Origin: Cyclina sinensis
Taxonomy: Eukaryota > Mollusca > Bivalvia > Venerida > Veneridae
DNA length: 64,000 nt
Direction of reading: 5' to 3'
Assembly: GCA_012932295.1 (NCBI GenBank)
Contig: JAAONU010000009.1
Span: 3,236,197-3,300,196, forward strand
Shown here: positions 54,180 to 64,000 of the stretch, in pieces
How positions within the stretch are numbered: the stretch's first letter is position 1
Layout of the letters: each line of letters starts with the position of its first letter
The notes under the pieces: generated by a model
What the model saw: only the letters and a program-made list of their open reading frames with translations
What the model was told of the DNA's origin: nothing
Database searches by the model: none
Position numbers and translations under genes: made by a program

Positions 54180-54890
54180 AACTTTTATCAAAATTCATTC
54201 ATGCGTGTTGGAGGAGTTGGGCTAACAAAAAAAATGAATATATATAAATATGAAAGTCTATTAAGTCAATTACTCCCGGAAAATCAGTTTAGAAAAACAA
54301 GCCTGAAAATATGCATACCAACTCGTGGTACTGAGCAGTTCTACAGGGTATAAAATCCAATGATGAAGGTGGGAGGAGTTGCGCTGACAAAAATGCATAC
54401 TTGTAAAAAAAATAAGTCTATTAAGTTCATAACTCCAGGGAAATCAAGTCGATAAAAAGAAAATCCTGGCATTATGCACACCAACTTTTGATACTGAACC
54501 TTTCTACCAGGTTTCAATAAAAATCCAATGATAAACGTGGAAGGAGTAGCTCTGTCAAAAAAATGCATACATATAAAGATGAAAGTCTTTTTAGTCCATA
54601 ACTCCTGGAAAAATCAGTCAGAAAAAAGCCTGACGATATGCACACCAACCTTTGATACTGAACATTTCTACGAGGTTGCATTAAAATCTGTTGACAAAAA
54701 TAAAAGTCAGAATCTATAAAGTCCCATAACTCCTTCAAGAATCAGTGAAGTAGAACATCGCGGTAATATGCACAACTATACTAGTTGCTTTTTTCTTTAG
54801 GTTTTCATTAAATTCAATAATGCATGTAGGAGGTGCTGCGCTGACAAACTTTGTGACAGACAAACAGACGGACAGACAGACAACAATCTA
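54180..54890. repeat. About 165-bp tandem array with GACAGACAGACAAC end
   Basis: The marker GGAGGAGTTGCGCTGACAAAAA (or a variant) occurs near 54210, 54372, 54540 and 54829. Each unit also has TCCATAACTCC..GAAAATCAG, ATATGCACACCAACTTTTGA and TTTCTACCAGGTTTCA. The array closes with AGACAAACAGACGGACAGAC. Open frames on both strands in this block are not genes. Confidence 0.7.
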
Positions 54891-55129
54891 AATAACACCT
54901 ATATAAATATAAGATCATTTACATTCAAAGACGTTTCATTTTACTTAAAACACGGTGTAATGGGAGCAGAACGATACACAATATATTAGTTTTGGTTTGG
55001 ATAAGAGTCCGATTACTGCGCACATTTATAGAACATTGGTCACAAGATTATCATTTGAGAATGAGATAACACTGTTTCAGAAGCAGCTTACCTGCGTACA
55101 TGAGTGATGTTAAAAAGGAGACAGAGAAG

Positions 55130-56522
55130 CCATGCTGGCCCTATATCGCTCACCCGGGTACCATTGCACCAAACATGAAAGCTAAAAAGGGTTAGTAAGT
55201 CACTGTAAAAACAGTTTCCCTTTCGGCGTCGCCATTTTCAGCAAAGGAGCATTATAGGTATATTTTTGTAGAGGTTCATTATTTGATTCTACATACAAAA
55301 TATTTATTTTGTTTGGTTTACAGTTTCTGCCAAGTTAATTGTGATGGCAAATAATTTGAACAATCTTTGTAGACTTCAACAAAACAATGCTACATGAAGA
55401 TTTTTAAAGATAAGATATAAAACCTAAAAGATATCCCCCGACTAATGTTGACCCAAAGGATATAATTTAAATAATCCTGGTTGATTTTTATTTTGCAATG
55501 CTATATGCAAAATATCTCCGCTCTTGTACATACAATATTAGACATGGATATATCAAAGATTTTCAGTCTAACACAATTAACACCCCGGGGCATGGTCAAT
55601 TTTGTCTCCAGGGAAATGATTTATAATAATATATAACAAACAAAATATCTAAGCTCTAGAGCATATAGTTTTAGAGAAATTGATTTTCACCGGTTTTTGT
55701 ACAGTCATTGTAAAACAACTGACCACTGTTGCGTGGTCAGTATTGATCCCGGGGTCATCGAGAAGGATTAATATAATTTGCAAGGACTTGCTTCCCAATC
55801 GATATAAAAGAAATATGTTTAAACTAACAAAACTTGGTAGAGAGGTTCACTGAACAGTCATAGGGCCCACGATGTTTTATAAAAACATTTTCAAAAATTT
55901 TATATTTTATACAAATAAGACCCTTTTGATAGACCAATTTGATCCCAAGTACATGATTTGATATTTTGGTAGATTTAACTTTGCAATGCTGCATACAAAA
56001 TATCTAAGCTCTAAGGCATACAATTTCCGACAAGATGATTTTCAAAGTATGTCCCACACAATACAACGTAACAAAAGTGACCCCCGGGGCGTGGCCTTTT
56101 TTGATCCCAAACATAATTTGAACAATTTTGGTAGAAGTGTACTAGACAATGCTTTGTGCTAAATGTTTGAACTCTTTGCCTTGTATTTTCCGAGAAGATT
56201 TTTTAAATTTTGTTCTTATATATGTCTATGTAAAATAAAATTACCCCTGGAGCGCAGGTTATAGTGACATAATTTTATACAACTTGGAAGAGGTCAACTA
56301 CACATTCAATTTCAGAGCTCTGTACCTGGTGGTTTTAGACAAGGTTTTCATTCCTGTTGCCGTATCAACCAGAAATAGGCATATAATGGAATTCTACAAT
56401 GTATAATTTAGCTTGTGCTTTAGGAAGTGATGTTGTTTTAAGAAAATGTTGACGACGCACGGACGCCGGACAATAGGCCATCGCACTAGCTCACCATGAG
56501 CTCTTTGTGCTAAGGTGAGCTC
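55130..56522. repeat. GCTCACC-bounded tandem array, about 190-bp units
   Basis: It begins with ATATCGCTCACCCGGG and ends in the hairpin AGCTCACC (56488-56495) / GGTGAGCT (56514-56521), just after GACGACGCACGGACGCCGGAC. Inside are about five degenerate units: TTTGATCCC, TTTGGTAGA, TGCAATGCT..ATAC, AAAATATCTAAGCTCTA, GTTTTAGAGAAATTGATTTT, GACCCCCGGGGCGTGG. The ends suggest a mobile unit that carries the array. Confidence 0.65.
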
Positions 56523-59500
56523 AACAAACAAGCTGAAAATACAAATACATCTTGAATAAATTCTTTAAGGTTTACCTCGGATTTTACTCAAATATTCAAA
56601 GTCTTTGACATATTTTTCACATACCATTATAAACCATTAAAGAATATAGCATCATGCTAACATTAAATGCGCTCATTTTACGACGACATAAGGTTTGTCT
56701 ATAAAAAATAAAATAAATCCAAAAGAACATAAAAATGTTGCTTAAAACTATTATTAAGATTTGAAGTGAATTTGACGTTACAAAGTACTAATGTATATTT
56801 GTATTTAATACATTAACCTTTTTCCTCCTACCATCTCAATATGCTTTTTATCTTGTCTACCATCTTCCTTAAAAACGTCTTAATAGTTTTAGAAAATGAA
56901 GAATCTGAAAGTATGATTAAACATAAAGGTATTTACCCGTGTTTCTTTAGATTAAAGAAGAATACCCACAAACATAGGTTTCATGATCAGGAATTAATTG
57001 GGAAGTCAGTAAATTTGTTATGTAAATTTAATGTAATATAGCTGATCCTAAAATTGTGCAGCTGAATACATCAGTATGTCATAAAAGGACATCTTGAAAG
57101 GTGTTCATAATCGCTTAAAGATTAAGTTCTATTTATTTATTTTTAACTCATTTCTTAAAATTAATCCACGAGATGAAAAGTGCAAAGGAATTATCAACTG
57201 TACTGACATTAAATATTCTAAATATCTAGCGAAAAAAAGTCGGAGGTAAGTAAATGTATTATTCGCGTGTTTTGATTATCTGTTGATCTTTATGTATTTC
57301 GTCTTTTTCTTTGTTGTTTTTTATGTAACTTTCTCGAAACATATAAGAAGTTCTTTTTTTTTCCACGAGGCGTATTTCAATCTTAGCAATGTACAAATGC
57401 GTATGCAATAACTACTATAAAAAATCAGTGAGACTTATTATAATTATAACATGGAAGATATCTATGACAGTGTATTGGAAATATTGGAAAAATTGATTTA
57501 AAATTAAATCAAAAGTGCTTTTGATATTTCTTTTACAAATATTTTTAGTTTGTGTTACTCGCAAATAAGCTACTCTTCAGCTCAAACATTCCTAACGAAA
57601 TGACAAATTCAAAAATACATTAAAAAGGTGGAAACATATTCTGAACAAGTATATTATGTGTCGTCCATATTTTGTTATAATATTCTTCGACCATACTTAA
57701 TGTCTTGATATTACATCTTATTTAGAAATAAATTACGCTTTACTATCTTTATTAATATCCTCATTTATGAAAATACGTTATCTTTATAGGCCTTTGTCTT
57801 TGAATTGTATTGATATTTCATCACCACGAAAAGAGGAAATTACCAAATAAGGTAAATAATCTGTTAACAACTTATCAAAAGTTCAGGACTTATTCACAAA
57901 AATTGTGAAGTGATTACTACAAAACATGAATGCCCGTATCTTGATAATCTTGATAGTTCCATATGTCACCTCGTTGAATTCATTAAGTCTCTGAACTTTT
58001 TTCACAAAGATTTATAAAAGGTTCCTTTTTCACGATAGTCTAGTCTTGTCTTGAAACTTATTACGAGAACAATTTATATACTCTATCCACATTGCTACAT
58101 CGGCACTCCATGTTAGTAGTACCGCATCGACGATGAGTTTTTTTCTAGATTTGAAACCTCGGACTTCATTGTTTTCGTCATATTCCGTATCCTTTCCTAA
58201 AAAAATGAATAGATACAGGTAACATTATATAAATCATTGAGTTCACATTCATATGTGTGTATAAATGAGAATTGTTGTTATCATTGTCATAATTATTTAA
58301 CTTTCTGGATGTCTGTATCAGTCCTGATACTACCGAACGGGTTTCTCGCGTTAACATTTTGACTGTGAAATTGATCATATTCTTTATATTCTTATTTCTT
58401 AAATTTCATGACTTTTTTGCATAACTGTACAGAGTTATATATGACAGACGGTGAGGATACTTTTGCACAGAAGAAATAAATTTCAAATGACTAACTACTG
58501 AAGAACCTATTTTTAAAGAAATTAACTGTTACTTTTTTTCTTTTGTGGCAGGACATTGTTTTGTGTTAGTGCTTATGCATTTTGAAATATTGATATTTTG
58601 AATACACTAATGTATTTTAGATATATCTTGTATATTTAGACGTGAGGTATCTGTAGAGTACGTCAGTTATAGTACAGTGTGCACCTGTTTACCTTTACAC
58701 TATGTTAATTCTCCTAGCACGGTTTCGGTAAAAAAAAATATTTACTAATTTCAGATATTCTAGTAACACAACTGCATATACTTTGCCTGATTAGTTACCC
58801 TCGAAATTTTAGTAAGCTCAGAGTATCGCAGTCATTTTCTAGAAAACAGCCGTAGTAAAAACTATTTATAGCATTTTGTCTAGTGTATACAATTTATAGT
58901 TTACACTCGGGCCTCGCCTCATGGGGCAGTACAAAACGTATATCCAATATGCATCCTTAAAGTATTTCAAAATTATGAATAAAATAATTGAGTAAAATTC
59001 ACTTTGTGCGATGATATTTATGTTAAATTTAATTTTTCAATAATCGATATCCAAATAAATAAGTGATATAGATAAAATGTAAATAACCTTAACAATGCAT
59101 TTTATTGACAGTTTTCTAATTAATTATATTTACTACGATTTCACAATAAAATAACATCAGCACGATTCTCGCTGTTCGAATTCTAAAACGAAATAAAATT
59201 TATATTTTCTTTGATAAACTCAGAAAACGAAAACAATAAAAAATCAGACTGTGTATCCCAATTATACTTCATGAAAACTTCTAACAAATAATAGCGCTTA
59301 TAACAGAGTAAGCTATAGACTTAATTAAGGTGAGATAGCATCTAGATAGCATATTGTAGATTAACTTTACATATTCTTTTTTATCAAATTTATCACAGGT
59401 AAATATTTTCAACAAGAAGTTTTAAACAATTCTGTTGATTATCAATCTATTTTCACTATATATATTTCGTTGCAACCAGTCAATATGTTACCAATAATTC

Positions 59501-60389
59501 TAGTGAAAGCACCTTCCCAAAACTCTTACGAAGCAAATGTTCAGTTCATGTGTTTATTTGAACTATAAAACTCTTTCTTTAAAATAAAAAGTAAAGATTG
59601 AAGTGAAAATAAGCCTTTCGTTTAATTTTATTAGAGGAACAAAAGCTTTGATTTAACTGTAACATTTATGATTGAAGGTAGCGTTTTATTGCAATTAACA
59701 AATAAGGTAATTAACATCAAAATATAAATACCGTCAGTCACTTTTGCTTGCAAATCATTTCTTCTATCATAATAGAGAGTCATATTCCTTCCAACTTCAG
59801 TTAGTTTCATCTCTGTAAATGTGTTTCGCAAATAGCGGAACATCCTGTTGTCTTAATTTCTTAATTTCTGTCTGCGTTTCATTTGTGTTAAAAAAGAATG
59901 TACTTTTCCTCAAAACCGTGCTAGAAATGTAATTGTTCTTCTAGGTACTTCTAGAAGTTCGGCAATCACTTGTTTCAGATATCAGGGGCTTTCTTTTGTA
60001 CCTTTCCAGCCATTGATCTATCGATGTCTATACATCTGACTCACTAGCACAAGCACCGACTGCAATAGTGATTATCTATGCACAATTCAAACAGCAACTG
60101 CATGTTTCGTAAAGTGAGGGAGAAAATCACGCCTTTTTCTTGATGATAATTTCTAATGATACTACGTGGTCTAATGCGATTGGTTAAAATATGAACGTTT
60201 GAAATATCTGGGATGAGTTAACGGTTAAAGACAGCTAATCTCAATTTTCTGTTGTATAAAAGATTCGGACACACAATATCTGATCTGTTATGACATGTCT
60301 CCACAACAAGAAACATGGTTACGGGGTCATTTCTAAGGTTTCCATTTGTTTTTTGAAAACAGAGGCATAGTAACAGTATCTCCGGAACA
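56523..60389. other. Intergenic DNA upstream of the cadherin-like gene
   Basis: No gene or array is recognised in these 3.9 kb. A TATAAAAG at 60255-60262 is a possible alternative promoter. Short open frames (56841-57041, 58178-58378, 59631-59843) have no domain features. Confidence 0.4.
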
Positions 60390-60397
60390 TATATAAA
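60390..60397 (+). promoter_or_regulatory. TATA box of the cadherin-like gene
   Basis: TATATAAA lies 69 bases before the start codon. The expected start of transcription, about 25-30 bp downstream, falls near 60420. If transcription starts before 60422, a ten-codon upstream reading frame (60422-60454) would be present in the leader. Confidence 0.55.
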
Positions 60398-60465
60398 GGC
60401 AATGGGCTCGTTAGTGCCAGCATGCCTCTCTTGGGTTCTGGTCTGTTACTTTAATCGGAGTTATC

Positions 60466-60517
60466 ATGAAGACTTTAATTGTTTTGTTGGCGGTTGCTTG
60501 TGTTTTGAGGATTGGAG
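60466..60517 (+). CDS. Exon 1: start codon and signal peptide
   Basis: ATG follows TTATC. The exon ends GGAG before a consensus donor GTAAGTG (60518). It encodes 17 residues plus one base of the next codon. Confidence 0.7.
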
Positions 60518-63500
60518 GTAAGTGAAATGTAGATTTGAAAGAAAATTAGGAATATGAGGAATGCCTCTTTGATTTTAATGTTATTATAATTTTTTCAGAC
60601 TTCTGTTATGATAAATACGATGGCTGTCTATAAAAAAACTTTTAATGCGTGCATTTTTTTATTTTAATCATTATTACCTAATATGCCGATCTTCGAGGAT
60701 AACAGAGATGCATATTACCTTTTAAAATTCTATCAAGCTTCCATTTATTTCAGGAAGCTGCCTTTTCTTTTCTGATAAACATTATCAGTATCAAATTTGT
60801 TGAAAGGCGGTTTAACTTTTTAAAGGGGCATACCATTAATATAGCCGATGATTTAATGCATATGTATTTAATCGGCCAATACTTTATAAAAACATGTAAA
60901 AAAGGAACGTATCTTCACAGAAATTTCCTAGGGCATAAGAATCTGTTGTGATAGATCGCTCTCCGCCCAAACATTGTACAACAATAACTCTCTATACAAA
61001 ACGTACAGTCTACATGGTGTACTTAAGACTTAAATGACTTCTTGGCATTGGGTAATGACTTTTGCCGTATTATTCACATTAAGATTTTATATGAAATTGA
61101 ATGCTCTAAATCTTAATGTATATATACAATCTTGGAATTGTCTGATTCATTATTGAAGAGCCTTATTCCCGATGCATTTCTTTCTTTTAGAACAAAAATC
61201 TCCCTTTCGTCCCATATGAAGATTTGTAAACAGCAGACAATGTTTTCAAAAAAATAAATTTTAGCACACAAGGCGTACTTGAATGTGATACTAAATAAAA
61301 CTTTAAATACAAAATGTATTTGAGTAAGTGGCTCGCTGTGTCTGCTTTCAAAGATTTCTGTTGAAAGTTGGCTTAAATAGCATCTCAACTTACAGAAAAT
61401 GCAGTTTATTTACACTTCTTAAGGATAATATCATTTTTGTTGAATTGGGTTATTTTGCATTTAAACAATAAAAGAATCAGGACATGCTTGTTAATAAATG
61501 GTTGCAAAGAATCATGAAGAAATACTGTGTTGTTCAAATTCAAGAGGAGAATAAAGATTATTTCCCGATATGGTTTTCTTTTGTCACTAAACTTTGCAAG
61601 AAGATATTTTGTTTCGAAAACTGGCGGTGTAAATCAAGTCTGTTACGACAAACGTTTTAAAAAAAGAGTCTCGTAATAACAAATATTTTCACTTGAGTTA
61701 TTTTTTACTATTCACCTACGGATGACATAAGTTTAATCGACCTAGGGTTTTTAAACGTGGACAACCTGGTTTCCGTTCAAGCCCGTGAAAATATCATTAG
61801 ATTTAAATATGCGAGTTTTCTGCTTTGCTCAGAAAATATCGGACACGTGAGTAAATACTGCATTTCTGTGCCTGTTTCATTTTTATCGCATAAAAAGCAC
61901 TTATGTAGGGAATGTCCTCCAATCTTCCTGCTTCAACAGGTAAATAAGTATCACTTATTCGAAATTTGAGCAAACTGAATTTTTGTGGTTTTGAAAACTG
62001 GTATTTTTCCTATTTAACTCTGGCAAGCTATTTTATCTTGACACGTACGCTCAAACTCCACGCAGCTACGACGTACGTCACGTTATGGAATTCAGTTCGG
62101 ACCATATTAAATAACGCATGTTTGATAGATAGTTTTTTAATTTTTTTTTGCTTACCCTTTTAGGAGAACAAATATACTAGCAATAATTCAAAACCTCGAA
62201 AGGAAATGAAGGCAAAATTTAATATTTAAATGTGTCACTTTACCTCACGAGACTCAAAATTAAATGTCGCATGCCTTTTGATAAGTTCGTTTGTTCATTT
62301 TTCAGGGACCATTTAGATGAAACTTATTTTAAAATTATCACCGATATTGACATGCGACAATTTAAGTTTATTTGTTTAGTTTTAGTTTAGTTTAGTCGTT
62401 GCCTATATTTCCGCCCTAAAGGGCGAGAGATATTTTGACTAGCGAGATTTTTCGTGGCCAGAACGCAATTCCGTAATACGTAGTTATTAATGCATTTTTG
62501 ATTATTTTTTTCCTTTTTAAATATGGTGTTTATTCAGTGCAACAAATAAAAGAAGATATTTTAAAAAAATGTTTGTGCATGTACTTTGGCTCTAAATAAA
62601 CTTACATCAATAGTTTTAAAAGGGGAAGAGAACTTTTTGAATTTTGACACTCCCTAGGTATAATGTCTTTTGAAACAGTTACTTGAGATACGACTGTGTC
62701 TCATTTTTCATTGTTGTTTTCATTTATTGTATTTTAAACTGAATTATAATCGCAAGGAACAAACATCATAATCGCTGCATTGAGCATCGCGTTGAAACAT
62801 TTTTAAGAAAATGTGTAAGCCAAACTGAAATATTTCTGAATCTAAAACTATATACATGAACTTTTGAATATTTGTTTACGGAAGTGCCAAACTAAATTAT
62901 CATTTTGAAAAGTAAACATTTTATTGTAAATACATATTAAACGTTTTGCAATATCCTATCAAAAAGGCATCAACTTTCGTTTCTTGCTTAGTTTTACTTA
63001 CTATGGTTAACATGTGTTATTAAATGTTGTAATTTGTGATTTTTTTTATTTTTGTAGACGCCGCGATAACAGAATGGACCGAACCAGCTGCTTCTGGGGC
63101 GGATGTAACTGCAACAGCAACAACAACTATTGCTGAAGATCTTCCAGCAGGTTCAACTGGTGTAACTATTCAGGCCATCGGTGCTGGAACAGTTACATAT
63201 GCAATAACATCACAAACAACATCAGGAATGCTTTCAATAGATTCAGACAGTGGGCTTTTAACTCTAGAAAGCGGCAATTCATTTGACTTTGAAACTGCGA
63301 CTACATACGAGGTTACTATAACGTGAGTATAACTCGAACATATCCTTACTACCAGTTATGGTTTAATTAAAGAAGATGCGTTTAAAAGTGCAATCTTAGT
63401 ACATGCTTTTGAATGTCCTTTTGTGTGTTGTTGCCTTGCAAAAGTTAACAGTAAGTGGTTTTGCGTTCATATCGAACGCTCTAAATCATTAGAGATTTAT

Positions 63501-63770
63501 TGAAGACAGACTTTTTATCAATAAATACAAAATAAAATCTTGAAACGTATTTAGAAGTAGATTATCCATAAATGATCCAAAAACTGTAAAAATGTCAGCA
63601 TGGTCTGAGGTACTAACAATCTGAAGAATTTTCATTTATAACCACTAGTGCTACTGACGCCAGCGACAGTGCTACCGGAATTGCAACAGTGACGCTGAGT
63701 ATTACAGATGTGGGTCCTGTATTTGCTGCAACGCAGTACGTAGCAACTGTGGCTGACGGTTCAACACAAG
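60466..63770 (+). CDS. Secreted cadherin-repeat protein, 5' three exons (partial)
   Basis: The joined exons 60466-60517, 63058-63322 and 63649-63770 give an open frame that continues past the window. Exon 1 is a signal peptide (MKTLIVLLAVACVLRIG). Exons 2 and 3 encode a cadherin-like repeat: TTTIAEDLPAGSTGVTIQAI near the start, VTYAITSQ, MLSIDSDSGLLTLESGNSFD, FETATTYEVTIT across the junction into ATDASDS, then ATVTLSITDVGPVF. In classical cadherins the matching motifs are LDRE, DxD/AxDxG and DxNDN, which bind calcium. Here LDRE is FDFE, and DxNDN is reduced to TDVG, so calcium binding is probably weaker. A second repeat starts with YVATVADGSTQG. Intron phases are 1, 2, 1. The protein is likely extracellular; whether it is soluble or membrane-anchored cannot be told. 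Confidence 0.75.
60518..63057 (+). other. Intron 1 (2540 bp)
   Basis: It runs from GTAAGTG to TTTTTTATTTTTGTAG. It contains TTTAGTTTAGTTTAG near 62385 and a CCGCCCTAAAGGGCG palindrome near 62411, and no other supported feature. The frames 61757-61969, 61966-62163 and 61113-61388 (minus) are noise. Confidence 0.6.
63058..63322 (+). CDS. Exon 2: first cadherin-like repeat
   Basis: The acceptor TTTTTGTAG precedes it and the donor GTGAGTAT follows at 63323. The exon is 265 bp, phase 1 in and phase 2 out, and Thr/Ala-rich. The codon-level signal is clear: the frame is open throughout and ends exactly where the cadherin consensus expects the V(T)ATD strand to continue. Confidence 0.75.
63649..63770 (+). 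CDS. Exon 3: end of repeat 1, start of repeat 2
   Basis: Acceptor CATTTATAACCACTAG, donor GTAATTAA at 63771. The exon is 122 bp, phase 2 in and phase 1 out. It begins TATDASDSATGIATVTLSI, with the first Thr split across the intron. Confidence 0.7.
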
Positions 63771-64000
63771 GTAATTAATTATATTACAACGTCCTTAAAG
63801 TGACTAAGATCATTTTTACCGAACTCCAACATTCACATACAAATGTATAACATTAAATATCACATTATTCAAAGAACTATGAATTCTCATTTTTATTTTA
63901 AAATATATTTTTTGATAAAAAAGGTTTTGAAAATTCAGATTTTAAACAAAATAATACAGAATAATTTTGCCTAGGGGTTGAGATATATTTACGAGTACGT
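63771..64000 (+). other. Start of intron 3, runs off the window
   Basis: AT-rich with no further exon visible before the end of the window. Confidence 0.5.

Overview
The window looks like AT-rich, repeat-dense nuclear DNA of a bivalve mollusc. I infer this from repeat styles that recur in bivalve genomes. These are arrays headed by a GCCCCC...GGGC hairpin and filled with AGGTCA steps, GGAC-rich linkers, short repeats with tRNA-like heads, and Penelope-like elements of the GIPM(G)TNCAPLVADL type. There are introns with GT/AG borders, TATA-type promoter sequence and no bacterial gene organisation. I cannot name the species.

Host genes are sparse. The only convincing one starts near the right edge. 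A TATA box (60390-60397) precedes a signal-peptide exon (60466-60517), a 2.5 kb intron, and two exons (63058-63322 and 63649-63770) that encode a cadherin-like repeat. The gene runs off the window. A second, weaker candidate is the last exon of an unidentified gene on the minus strand (16422-16519).

The rest is a stack of mobile elements and tandem arrays. From left to right: hairpin-headed AGGTCA array (208-1180); 160-bp array (2040-2735); repeated block with copies at 5710-7620; Penelope endonuclease fragment (8794-8946); 689-bp terminal-inverted-repeat element with TA target duplication (10081-10769); SINE (18131-18325); 45-bp minisatellite (21565-21975); inverted SINE (22933-23119); segmental duplicate A (25360-26560); AGGTCA array (26941-27785). 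Then comes a 3327-bp LTR retrotransposon on the minus strand (28332-31658) that carries only gag and protease, joined by a -1 slippery site. It is followed by a decayed LINE (32270-37345) and segmental duplicate B (38650-40125). Next is an AGGTCA array split by a second LINE with a 2A-like motif and a deleted reverse transcriptase (40938-44430). Two SINEs follow (45172-45707), then a Tc1-like transposase relic (45985-46135). A Penelope-like element follows, interrupted by a foldback-headed insertion (46632-48960). Further arrays occupy 49150-49640, 51590-52045, 52880-53612, 54180-54890 and 55130-56522.

The parts form a chronology more than a pathway. The LTR element is young (about six differences between its 725-bp LTRs). 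The LINEs, the Penelope element and the Tc1 relic are dead. Several insertions are nested, so relative ages can be read. The gag-pro-only element, which needs pol from elsewhere to move, is the most unusual coherent system here.
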